Positions 27,127-37,000 of a stretch of DNA of 41,146 nucleotides are shown here, in pieces (the stretch's first letter is position 1; each line of letters starts with the position of its first letter). The notes beneath the pieces are model-generated. The model ran no database searches. It was not told the origin of the DNA and worked only from the letters and a program-made list of their open reading frames with translations. Position numbers and translations under genes: made by a program. Source of the stretch: an uncultured Clostridia bacterium (lineage in GTDB: Bacteria > Bacillota > Clostridia > Peptostreptococcales > Anaerovoracaceae). The stretch lies in contig CAMENZ010000012.1 of assembly GCA_945928865.1 (NCBI GenBank), positions 1 to 41,146 of the forward strand, in the 5' to 3' direction.

Positions 27127-29910
27127 TCACTTCCTTTCTATAAATATTCCGTATTTTTTGTCATAAATTAATCTGTAATCACCGAGTTCAAACTTATAAA
27201 TATTGCTTTCTATATCCTCCTTTTCAAAAATGACTCCCAGAGCACCTTTTAGCCATTTTGACTCTTGCCAATCACTTAGGTATGTTATGTTATAGCCTTC
27301 AAGTGTTTCAATTGTTTCATCTATATTATAATTTTTTGTTAGAAGCCTTGGAAGGTTTATTGTATTTGATGCTATCTCCTTAGCCACATTATCGTCAAAT
27401 ATCTCATCAGATATATCTTCATCTTTGCCAATCAAAGAATATCCGTTGTCCATTTTCACTAATGCTATAACCTCAATCGTGTCATCGCTATCCCTTACCT
27501 GTGCGTATGCTCTTTCATCATTATCTTCAGGTATTGTTTTTTCAAGCCATCCAACTAAATCAGTTTTTTCTCGTCTTCCTTTTTTCTCAATTGGATTTCC
27601 GATACGAAAACCCTTCGCTCTTGTCTCTTTAGATTTAATAATGCTTTCATTTATAAGTTTAAAGTCTAAATACTTTTCTCTTAGAACGCCACCGATTTCC
27701 ATCTCAACTTCTCCATATACATCCTGAACCAATGAGGAAATATCTGATGGTATATCTATATATCTTGGCAAAAAGCTCTGCGTCCTTGCTAAAAAATAGT
27801 TACCGTAAACATTAGAAGATCCACTATCAAATTCCATATTTTCATTGCATCCAAGTATATATAGTTTAGGTTCACTGAGCTTAGACGTTCTTAAGTTATC
27901 ATGCCTATGTAGCCTTCCCATTCGTTGTAACAACAAATCCACAGGGGCAAGATCACTTATCATAACATCAAAATCTATGTCTAAGCTTTGTTCAATTACT
28001 TGTGTCCCTACAATTATTTTCTTGTACGGTCTTTCTCCATCTTTACCAATAGTATCAAGCAGTTCTTTCTCTTTTCTAACTCGTTCAGTTGCAATAAATC
28101 CCGAATGAAGTATTTCAACTACATCTTCACCAAACTTTTCAGACAACACATGTCCTATCTCCTGTGCCCTTTTAACAGTATTTAGAACTATTCCAAGTAT
28201 GCCTCCATCTGAAAGTAAATCCTCCACTTGTTCTAATAGCTGCTCATCACTTATCTTAAGCACTGATATCCGTTTATCGTTTTCTATTATAAAATCATCA
28301 AATTGTTTGATTTCATTTCCATCACTATAGGTAATTAGCGGATAACTATGAGAGTTCAAAGTAATTGTTTCATTTTGCTGTGGATTTGCTCCCTCAATAT
28401 ATGCCGCTATCAGTTTTGTTCTTGATTCTTTCGGTAATGTTGCAGAGAGCAGTATAACAGGTATCCCGTAAGCTCCCATCCACTTTAATGATTGCAGCAA
28501 ATATTGGTTCATATAGGCATCATACGCATGGACTTCATCAATCACGATGACTTTTTTACTAAATCCAAGATGCCTTAATGCCAGATGTTTTTGCTTTAAT
28601 GCAGTCATTAAAAATTGATCCACGGTCCCTACTACAAACTCATCTAGTACTGCAGTCTTTCTGCCTGAGAACCACTGATTAATTGTAACATATTGTTTAT
28701 CATCACCACGTGGATTACAATATGGTAAGTTATTAAGGTCCTCATTCAAATAAGCTTTTGAATGTGACAGTCTAAGGTTTGTGAATTTCCCTTCCTTACC
28801 TACGCTCTCTAACCAACTTACAATTCTAGGGAATATACCGTTTGAGGTAGCTTGTGTAGGTAAGCCAAAAAATAGCCCATTGCATCCAGACTTAAATGCC
28901 AGCTGCTCTGCACCTATAAGCGCTGCTTCGGTCTTACCTAGACCCATAGGTGCTTCCAGAATAAATATCCCCGGTCTATCTGCCTCTTCAATAAGCCTTG
29001 AAAATTCCTTTTGAACCTTCCTCGGCTGGAAACTAAATCGCTTCTCGTACAAATCATCAATACCGACATGAGACTTTGACTGCCAAGCCTCTTTTATCTC
29101 CCACTTTTGATAGCCTTTTATTCGCTCTTCCATATTTATAGCTTCATCACTATCAATCGGTATCAGCCCGAAAAAATCCTCTGAGCTTGCAATCCAGTCC
29201 GCCATTATAAGAAGTCCCATTAGAATCACCTGTGCAGGCCGTCCTATTCTAGGGATTTCTTTTACATCCTTAAAATTACATTCATTAAGAGCCCAATCGA
29301 AGATTTCTCTCTGACTTTCTTCCCACAATTTATGAACCTCACTGTTTTCATCTCTTACCTGATAGTAATTTTCAGGATAGCTTTTTTGACTCAAATAGTC
29401 ATCTTCATCATCTGAGAAATCAAAGGTCTTATCAACAGGCTTCCCGTGATGTCCGCCTACAATTGTAGCTATATCTTCTGCTACACCAAACTTATTCAAC
29501 AAATACTGACTTGCTATATTGTGTGGAGTTTTATCAGAAGATAGAAGTTTAAGTCCGCTTATGCCTCTAAAACCCGCTCTTTCCATGTTTTCCAATATTG
29601 CTTTATCTAAGTCTACTGAAGAGAAACTTTTTTTGATGGAAAAGGAGCTTGTTGCCTTGCCAAGATCATGTGTACAAGCGATAAAACAAGCTAAATCTCG
29701 CACTTTAGCTTTATCCCCCATATAAACAGAATCTTCTATAAGTTTCCTCTGTCCGGGACTCAGCCACCTGTCCCATAGCCTCTCAGCTACATTCTTCGTA
29801 TCTTCAAGATGCTGGAGTAGTGGAAGCCACAATAAGCTTCCACCAGCACCAACTTTTTTCTTAGCCCATAAAGAGTATATACACTTGTTGATAAGCTCAC
29901 CTCCCTTCAT
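27127..29910 (-). CDS. cas3: Cas3 helicase-nuclease (HD plus DExD/H)
   Basis: Cas3 unwinds and degrades DNA recruited by Cascade. The HD nuclease domain shows ACTHDLGKAT and GGHHGKPV in the first 180 residues. The helicase carries Walker A APMGLGKTEAAL, DEVH in VIDEVHAYDAY, LLSATLPK and a motif VI-like QRMGRLHRHD. Length is 927 residues. The start is unusual: the ATG at 29910 sits just upstream of a nearly perfect SD site (GGGAGGTGA) that lies inside the frame, and the codon at ideal spacing after it is ATC (29892), giving a product starting NKCIYSLWAKK after the initiator. Either the weak ATG or a rare AUC start is used. It is the first gene of the cas operon. Confidence 0.95.
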   Translation of the reverse strand: MKGGELINKCIYSLWAKKKVGAGGSLLWLPLLQHLEDTKNVAERLWDRWLSPGQRKLIEDSVYMGDKAKVRDLACFIACTHDLGKATSSFSIKKSFSSVDLDKAILENMERAGFRGISGLKLLSSDKTPHNIASQYLLNKFGVAEDIATIVGGHHGKPVDKTFDFSDDEDDYLSQKSYPENYYQVRDENSEVHKLWEESQREIFDWALNECNFKDVKEIPRIGRPAQVILMGLLIMADWIASSEDFFGLIPIDSDEAINMEERIKGYQKWEIKEAWQSKSHVGIDDLYEKRFSFQPRKVQKEFSRLIEEADRPGIFILEAPMGLGKTEAALIGAEQLAFKSGCNGLFFGLPTQATSNGIFPRIVSWLESVGKEGKFTNLRLSHSKAYLNEDLNNLPYCNPRGDDKQYVTINQWFSGRKTAVLDEFVVGTVDQFLMTALKQKHLALRHLGFSKKVIVIDEVHAYDAYMNQYLLQSLKWMGAYGIPVILLSATLPKESRTKLIAAYIEGANPQQNETITLNSHSYPLITYSDGNEIKQFDDFIIENDKRISVLKISDEQLLEQVEDLLSDGGILGIVLNTVKRAQEIGHVLSEKFGEDVVEILHSGFIATERVRKEKELLDTIGKDGERPYKKIIVGTQVIEQSLDIDFDVMISDLAPVDLLLQRMGRLHRHDNLRTSKLSEPKLYILGCNENMEFDSGSSNVYGNYFLARTQSFLPRYIDIPSDISSLVQDVYGEVEMEIGGVLREKYLDFKLINESIIKSKETRAKGFRIGNPIEKKGRREKTDLVGWLEKTIPEDNDERAYAQVRDSDDTIEVIALVKMDNGYSLIGKDEDISDEIFDDNVAKEIASNTINLPRLLTKNYNIDETIETLEGYNITYLSDWQESKWLKGALGVIFEKEDIESNIYKFELGDYRLIYDKKYGIFIERK

Positions 29911-29975
29911 AATACAGTAACCTTACAATTTCGATAGTTTCCCCATGTATTTTTCTTATCAAAACTATAACGTTT

Positions 29976-30020
29976 TTACCCACCCCCGCATACGCGGGGA
30001 AAAAAGAATAGGTCTTTCAT
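29976..30020 (-). other. 14-codon mini-ORF inside the crRNA-like element
   Basis: Within the pseudo-spacer AAAGGGG (30032-30026) lies five bases before an ATG at 30020, opening a 14-codon frame (MKDLFFFPRVCGGG) that ends at TAA 29978-29976, after crossing the second pseudo-repeat. It could be a leader peptide, a CreT-like mini-ORF, or chance. Confidence 0.25.
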
Positions 30021-30067
30021 TATTACCCCTTTATCCTAAGGAGCACCCTCGCTTGCGCAAGAATTTT
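29977..30067 (-). ncRNA. crRNA-like RNA: two degenerate repeats and pseudo-spacer (CreR/CreA-like)
   Basis: In minus orientation pseudo-repeat 1 (30067-30040) matches the array repeat at 18 of 28 positions. It keeps the architecture: a 6-bp stem (TCTTGC/GCGAGG with two G-U pairs), a GCAA loop, then the handle GTGCTCC plus T, against GTGATCC plus T/C in the array. Pseudo-repeat 2 (30004-29977) has the perfect stem CCCCGC-GTAT-GCGGGG but has lost its handle, which the 3' end of a crRNA does not need. The interval is 35 nt. The element lies 20-odd bases downstream of the predicted cas transcription start, so the cas mRNA leader itself would be a Cas6e substrate. Known analogues are CreA and CreR, crRNA-resembling RNAs that guide Cascade to repress a toxin or the cas operon. 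Confidence 0.8.
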
Positions 30068-30084
30068 ACACCTTTTTCCTAGTT
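30050..30084 (-). promoter_or_regulatory. Predicted Cascade target at the cas transcription start
   Basis: Minus-strand DNA from 30081 downward reads TAGGAAAAAGGTGTAA, and the pseudo-spacer from 30038 downward reads TAGGATAAAGGGGTAA. Of 16 positions only 6 and 12 differ; pairing largely ends after 16. The PAM position (30084-30082) is AAC. The protospacer covers about +5 to +37 of the predicted transcript, so bound Cascade would block cas initiation, while the short match should not license Cas3 cleavage. The 3' half of the target overlaps pseudo-repeat 1. Confidence 0.75.
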
Positions 30085-30092
30085 CTATTTTT

Positions 30093-30120
30093 ATTATACA
30101 CCCATTTCCCAAAAAGTAAA
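30093..30120 (-). promoter_or_regulatory. Predicted cas operon promoter
   Basis: TTTACT (30120-30115), a 16-bp spacer and TATAAT (30098-30093) on the minus strand, predicting a start near 30086. The -10 is perfect and the -35 is partial (4 of 6). Confidence 0.6.
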
Positions 30121-30197
30121 GCAAAATTTTAATAAACTAAATAAGCTTCATAACTATTCTTATCATTTTCTTAATTTGTTTTAAATTTCATCCCCCT

Positions 30198-30839
30198 CTA
30201 TCCAATCATCTCTTCTAACTTTTCCAATTCCCTCCTAGCAAAATTAACGAATTTCTCAACAGTTCCTTTTTTATACGAAGGCTCCATACCAATAGTTTTG
30301 AGCAACTCAGGATAAGATAAACTTCCACCCAATTTGCAAAATTCGTTATACTCCTTAACTGTCTTTTCCTTATTTTGACAAAATCTTTCATAAAACTGCA
30401 TTGCACAAATCCATGACAAAGCATATCCAATTCCATAACAAGGAAACATATATAACAGCATATTTTTCAGAACATCTATTCCTTCATTATAAAAATGTTC
30501 CAATTCACTACCATCAAGCTTTAGCCAATACAAATTATTAAGTTCTCTAGCCTTTGCCGTAAGTTCATCAAAGGATATACCCTTATTAGATAATGTATAA
30601 GTTTCAAACTCATGGCTTTCACAAAAATAAACAACTTCCATAAGAGCAGTACAGAAATGAGCATATCTGTATTTATCTGCATTTTCTCCCACACTGTCAT
30701 ATTTATCTATTGCCAAAAGTATATCTTCCAGGGTCGCAGCTGATGCAACCTGTGCTATAGCCTCTTCAATTTCTTTCCTAGCCACCTCAAAATCTGTAGC
30801 CTCATACACTAATTCCGAAAATTTATAATCCTTTTTCAT
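30198..30839 (-). pseudogene. M3 oligoendopeptidase F remnant with internal deletion
   Basis: The 213-residue frame joins the N-terminus of an M3 peptidase (about residues 1-52, KFSELVYEATDFEVARKEIE) to its C-terminal part (from ADKYRYAH to the end, including MFPCYGIGYALSWICAMQFYER). Intact family members have roughly 560-600 residues, so about 350-380 residues are missing, including the HExxH zinc site. The HEFE in CESHEFE is not the metal motif but the counterpart of the later VDEFQ segment. The deletion is in frame and a promoter lies upstream, so a catalytically dead protein could still be made. Confidence 0.75.
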
Positions 30840-30855
30840 ATGTTTGATACTTCAT

Positions 30856-30883
30856 TTTATAGTATTTCTTATACTTTGCTCAA
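30856..30883 (-). promoter_or_regulatory. Promoter of the M3 remnant
   Basis: TTGAGC (30883-30878), a 16-bp spacer and TATAAA (30861-30856) on the minus strand, about 17 bp before the ATG. Confidence 0.45.
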
Positions 30884-30939
30884 TTATATCACAAGCCCTA
30901 TATTCGCAACAGATATAAAATCCACTATACTTTTATACC

Positions 30940-30980
30940 AAAAAAAATCGAGCAAGGCCACTATGAGCCCTGCCCGATTT
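30940..30980 (-). terminator. Terminator after the large surface protein
   Basis: On the minus strand an imperfect stem (AAATCGGGCAGGGC with GCCTTGCTCGATTT, two G-U pairs) is followed by eight T residues. Confidence 0.85.
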
Positions 30981-31032
30981 ATAGTAAAACTGATAATTTC
31001 TACTGTTTATTTTTTCCTTTGTCGTATGAACA

Positions 31033-34000
31033 TTATGCAACTTTATACTGTTTTTTAGAAGCTTTGCAACCCTTTAAACTTGTAGTAGTGACAACATTTC
31101 CTTTTCCATCACATACAACAATGCGGGCTTTATAATAGTAAGTCTTGTACTGATTAACTTTACTATCAGTAAACTTATTGCCTTTCTTAACGCCTATCAA
31201 CTTAAACTTACCATTTTTATTTGAAGCTCTATAGTACTTATACTTAATCATATAACCATTATCCTTAAACTTCAAAATGGTTTCCTTATCAACCTTAGCA
31301 GTTATTCTTATAGACTTCTTAAGTAGCTTAGTTTTAACCTTAAGCTTAATAGCTTTAACTATAGACTTAACACTGTCCGTCGTCATAACCTCTGCAACTG
31401 TTATTCCTACTTCATCTGCATCGACTATTGCAAAATCCGAGAAATGTGATGTAGTAAATTCATAAAAGTTTTTACTACTCCCAACTATTCCCTTACCCTC
31501 TAAAACTTCAAATGGTTTATTTTCTGAAATATGTACTTCCGGAATATAAATCGCAGCTAAATTCTTGCCTATTAATCTATTCGGTATAAGCTTTCTTACA
31601 GTTATCTTTCCTTCGCCAAAGCTATGTATCACTACATCTCCCGATTTAACTGTGAGCCTGAATAATTCTGCGGCATTTCCTACTAACTTCTTCTGCTCGT
31701 CTGTAACATTCTTAACTTTCTCAACTTCGACGATGAGTTTATTTCCCTTAGCCTGAGCTATTATCTCCTTAAGAGCAGCCTGACTGAGTTTAACCTCAGC
31801 CTCAGGGAGTTTAACCGTTAAGTCAGCTTTAGTATCAGCTAAGATATTCTCAGCTACCTTCTTAGGAAGCTCTACTTTGATCTTATCCGCATTGACTTCA
31901 ACTTTATCAGCATTAAGCACTATTTCAGATGACTTCATTTCCTTAGCCTGCTTAACCATCTCAGCAGCGTTCTCGTCCTTAACGGTTACAGTTGCAGTGC
32001 TGATGCTTCCGCTTGAACCGGTTTCACTACCTATGGTCACCTCTGTTTTAACGGTAGTTACTTCATTCTTACCGTCTTTAGCGGTTGTTACGTCTACCGA
32101 TGAGCCTGTGCCTTCCACTCCCATTACATAGCCGCCTACGTCTCTTCCAAGGTCACGGGTATAAAGCCATTCTACATAATCTCCTGCCTTGACATTTTCA
32201 TAAGCACATGAATGTCCCGGGAATACTCCGTTTACTCTGTAGAGCCATCCACTGTATTTTCCTCTGTCAAACTCCGAGAGTCCGTTGATTCCTCTTATAT
32301 ATACTCCATACTGAGTATTCTTATCTACATTAAGAGTTGCTCCTGACTTTTCAAGCAAACTATATGCGGTTTCACCCGGCTCTACATTAATACCTTTCTT
32401 AGCCATTTCTCCGGACCATGTTTCACCTACAGGCCCCTGGATTCTGATATATGCTTCTTTGGTTGTAGGTTTAGGATTCACAACAGGACCATCAGTTGAC
32501 TTAACTACTACGTTAAACTCTATCTTTTCTTCTTGTCCACTGAGCTGAACCTTGGCAGTTAGTTTAACATTGACATCATCGTTCTTGGCTCTCTTAACCT
32601 GACCTATCTCATCAATTACAAGCAGCTTATCAGCCATCCATGTTACCGATGTGCCATAGATTCCGAAATCCGGAAGCTCTAAGTTTCCCGTTACCTCCAT
32701 CTTGTCGTTTATGTTGCCGCCTATCTTAATGTACTCGGCAGCTTCACTTACAAGATGTCTGTTCAAGGTAGCCTCTTTTTCAAGTTTATCCGTATACTTG
32801 CAATATTTGAATACATAATTAGTATCCTCTTTTATCTGATACTGATTGAGCGGTTCAAGTACTCTCTCTCCGTCTCCTTGTTCATTTAGGGTGTATAGAT
32901 ACCATTTCCCCTTCTCATCTTTCTTAACGCCTGAAAGCTCGATGAGTTCATTTTCTTTAACTGTAATACTTATTCTGTTCTCTTTAGCAATCTTTTTGAT
33001 TACTTCAAGAGCTGTTCCTTTTTCTTTCACGGATAAGCTATCAAGAACCTTACCCTGTTTCTCTGTACCGTAAACTGTGATAGTTAAAGTTCCTTTTTCT
33101 TTGAGGTTCTTCTTAGAGTCTCTGAGGTTAAAATATTCTCTTCCGAAATATCCAAGCCTCATGTTTTCCTTATCTTCACTCACCTTGCGTGCTGCATCAT
33201 AAGCGGTCTTAAACTCAGCGTATGACTTATCAGAGTAACTTCCCTGACCTGCGTCAATAAGCGTTTTGGATTCACTTAGGAGAACCTTAAGGTTTTCCTC
33301 AGTTACTCCTACTCTTCTCCATATGCTGTCACCGTAATATACATCACCGAACTCAATGGCTATCTGTGTAGGAACTTTAACTTTCCCTTTAACCTCATAA
33401 GTATACATAGTATCCAGCGGTCCTTTTTTATTTGTTGCTGTTCCTGTCTTCCACTCATCAGAAAGTATGTCAAAGCCGGGCACCCCTGCCTTATTCATAG
33501 CAGCGAAACCACTCACTACGCAGCCTGTCGAAAGTGCATTTATGGCACCATCTACATGTCCCGTATTAAAATATGACTGCTCCATGCCTGATGTAGGCTG
33601 ACTCTTTTTAAGCGCCGCCTTAAACTTATCCAGTTCAGGAGTTGACTCCGTCTGACCGTTTCTAATCATCTCGCTTGCCATAGGAATCAAGCTCCATCCC
33701 GCAAGGTCAGCTCCCCACTGGAGATCCTTTAGCTGTGCGAGAAAGAAGCCCTTAATGCGTTCCTTGTCATATTTATGACCTTCAGGACTTGCTTTTGCTG
33801 CGTCGAGGCCGAGCATCAGATATATAGGTTCTCCCCATGCACCCCAGCCATTGCTATCTACATAATCCTGAGCCTTCTTAACCCAGTCTATTCCGAGGTA
33901 GTTATATGGATTATCTCCCTGTGCCATTATCTGAAGTATTACTGCACCATGGTCGGTTCCCGCCCATTTGTTACCATTTTTATGGGTAGTTATATCATAT

Positions 34001-37000
34001 ATTTTGAATCCATACTTATCAAAATCATCTCCGAGTACCGACTTAGCAGCCCACACATCCCAGTATGAGCCTGCGAGGGTTCTATGGTCGTTATAGTATT
34101 CTCTTAGCTGAACTATTGCCTGATATACAGGGTCATTTGCACCCGGTGCTTTGATAAATACTCTTACTTGAAACTCTTTTTTCTTCTCAAAAACACCGTT
34201 CTTAAGAGTTGCAGTGAGTGTGACCTCTTTTTCTTCATCCCCTAAGGTTACTTTGCCGTCTAAGGATATTATATCAGGATCAGAACTCTCCCATTTAATC
34301 TCACTCCCGTGCTTTCCTACAGCCGGAAGTTCGATATCTTTAACAGTGAAAAGAGGGACATTTAGCTCGTTATAGTCCTCGTCTAAGTTCTGTTCTTCCT
34401 TATCCTTAGTAGGAACTACTTTTACATAGAAAGTCTCTACTCTCGTTTCATCCCCGTAGGTAAGTGTAGCAGTGAGAGTTACGAATACCTCTTCCTCTCC
34501 CATTTTAGGGTTCTTAACCTCTCCGGTCCCGGCATTTATTATTTCCGGGTTAGAGCTCTCCCATATAATCTTGCTTCCGTAAAATCCCTCTGACGGCAGA
34601 TTAAGATTGTCTTTTACTTCTTCATCTATAGCTATATCTTCTGCATCTTTTCTAAGGTTTTCAGAAGCAGTGAAAAGCTTAGGGTCGAATGTTATCTCAG
34701 CTAAAGTTGAGCGATTATATAGATAGTCTCCAAGGGCAATAGGCATCATATGAGAATAGGCACTTTCGCCACTTGCCAAATGCTCTACAATATTCTTTAT
34801 ATGTGTTAGCGATAAGTACCTGCCATCAGACATTCGGCAATTTCTTATTTGATTTAAAATCTTGCTATCATCTAAAGCTTTTTTCTCGCCTGCAGCTATA
34901 TATGCAGAAGTTATATATGCATATTCATCAACATTTGATAGTTTAGCATTTTCATTTGATAAACTTGCAAAGTATTTTACAGTTTTGAAGATACCTTTTA
35001 TCTCTTTTCTTGCTAACTCTTTTAGCGGCTTCTTAATACCATTTACTTCTATGAGTGTTTCATCATTCTCCCATCTCTTTAGCAAAGATATTGCGATACA
35101 ATCCGTTTGTGGTATATTGACTTTGCCAGAATCAAACACTCCAATGAGTGCTCCCACTGTTCTACAGCCTTCAATATCTGCTACATCTATTTGATTTTCA
35201 TCAATCAGTTCCTTAACATTTTCGTCATCTTTTGTGTCTATGATATTAGATAGAAAGGCTTCAATCGCGCCAACTCTACCATATTTAGTTCCTGCCTTTT
35301 CGTTTCCCCAAGGCCTTCCACCAAAATATGCTTCAAGTTTCAATGTACAATCAATGTCAGTAGGTGGCGACCATTCTCCCAAATAAAGTCCATTCTCTTT
35401 CTGCAGCGACAATATTTCCCCAATAAAGTCTTTTGTTACTATTTCACCATTCACAGGATTAATCTTTTGAAATCTTCTAGGATCGGCTTTTGAGGCAATT
35501 AATTCTAGCAGATTATAGCTTTCATAAGAGCCTTGTGGTTTTGCAATTCCATCCTTAAAATCCCAGCCTCCTGCCAGAGCATATTTTGCTAAAGCACTCT
35601 CTTCTCCACAATTGGTATAATATTCTTTGGCCAGAAGTGCATTCTTTTCGGTTTTGAAATCCTTATCTTCGGGTTCTATGATGTATTGCTTGCTTTCAAC
35701 AGGAACTACTATATTACCGTCTTCTAATAGTACATACAAGCTGACCTTCTCATCAGGTTCTCCGTCTCCAAGTGGTATAACCTCCTTCGCTTTAGCATCA
35801 TATACTCTGGCATTACTGCTGAGTATTCGCTTATCGCTATATTTACTATCGATGATGCCGGCAAGTTCATCTAAGTTTTCAGCAGAAGCTAAAACAGGCT
35901 CAATTTCAGTAGCTTTATCAAATAGAGCCTTGGTCTTAGTCATTTCTTCTGCTCTATCCTGTTTATTAGCCTCTTTAATTCTGTTAAATACAGATTTCGC
36001 TGTATTATCTTCTTTAAATCTCTTACCATAGTCAAGTGCTATGGCTGCTAAAGCTGTAGCTTCTGCATTTTTTTCTTCATCGTCGGTATTAAGCCTATAT
36101 GAGCCATCTTCAAGCTGATATTTCGCAAGGTCTGTCCATAAATCATCACTTATAGGTTGTTTAGCAATTAAATTTGCTATTATATGTGCAGAAAGGACTT
36201 CCGAATTTAACTTATATACAAGTGTTTTCCCCACTCTTTTACCAACTATCTTACCAACTAAATTACTTTTTACGCTATCCTCGATGCTGCCATCTGTGTC
36301 CAATGCAGGAATGAGCCAAAAAAGATTATACCATATTGTAGTATTGCGGTCTTTCGGTAGGCCTAAGTGATTTTTAGAAAAATTATCTATTTCAAATTGT
36401 GAGCTATTACTGAAAGAAAACATCTGACTATTAACCAATGTTAACATATGATCCATAGCAATTTTCTTGCTACTGCCATTGCCACATGCTTCCCATTCGC
36501 CTCCCCAAAATGCATCTAATGCAGTGATAGCAAGCCCATCTGTTGCTTTAGGGTAAAAATAAACATAATTCTGTGAATAGTTTGTAAACAAATGGTATTC
36601 CTCCCCCTCCCAGCTTTTTAATATATTTTGGGAAAGGATAAGTTCCTGTATATAGTTTCTTCCTTGGAAGTCAGACGGATTTAGTCCTGCTGCCATAAGG
36701 TCAAGCGACAGCGTTGCCATCCATATCTGAGGTCCGAGTCCATCAGTGCTCTCAGTAAAAATTAGGCGTTTAGCTTCGCCATCTTTTTCAGCTTCCCCCA
36801 TCTCTCTATGCTTGAGGTAGTATAGTGATTCAGTCTCCTCTACGACAGGAAAAGCTGCTTCTGTAGGAGTTTCACCTATGGCAAATCTCGCCATTGCCTC
36901 AAACGGTGCCTCAATTTTAGCGTCCTTTCCTCTGTCCTGATAATATTTCGTAACTTTCGCAAGTTGATCTTCAAGTGTTACAGTTTCCTGAACCTGCGGC

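Larger units (their letters stand above)
29911..30197 (-). other. cas operon upstream region
   Basis: This 287-bp segment holds the predicted cas promoter, a crRNA-like element and its target site, described separately. Between 30122 and 30197 there is only AT-rich sequence without a clear terminator after the M3 peptidase remnant, so read-through into cas is possible. A weak TTGATA (29962-29957) without a good -10 is the only hint of a second promoter nearer to cas3. Confidence 0.6.

Noticed and set aside
29709-29716. Eight-base match CTTTATCC of the pseudo-spacer complement inside cas3
   Set aside because: Seed positions 1-2 do not match and pairing does not extend, so it is not a credible Cascade target.
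29976-30067. A full CreTA toxin-antitoxin pair
   Set aside because: The guide-like RNA is well supported, but no separate toxin RNA with its own promoter and rare-codon signature was seen; the target is the cas promoter region itself.
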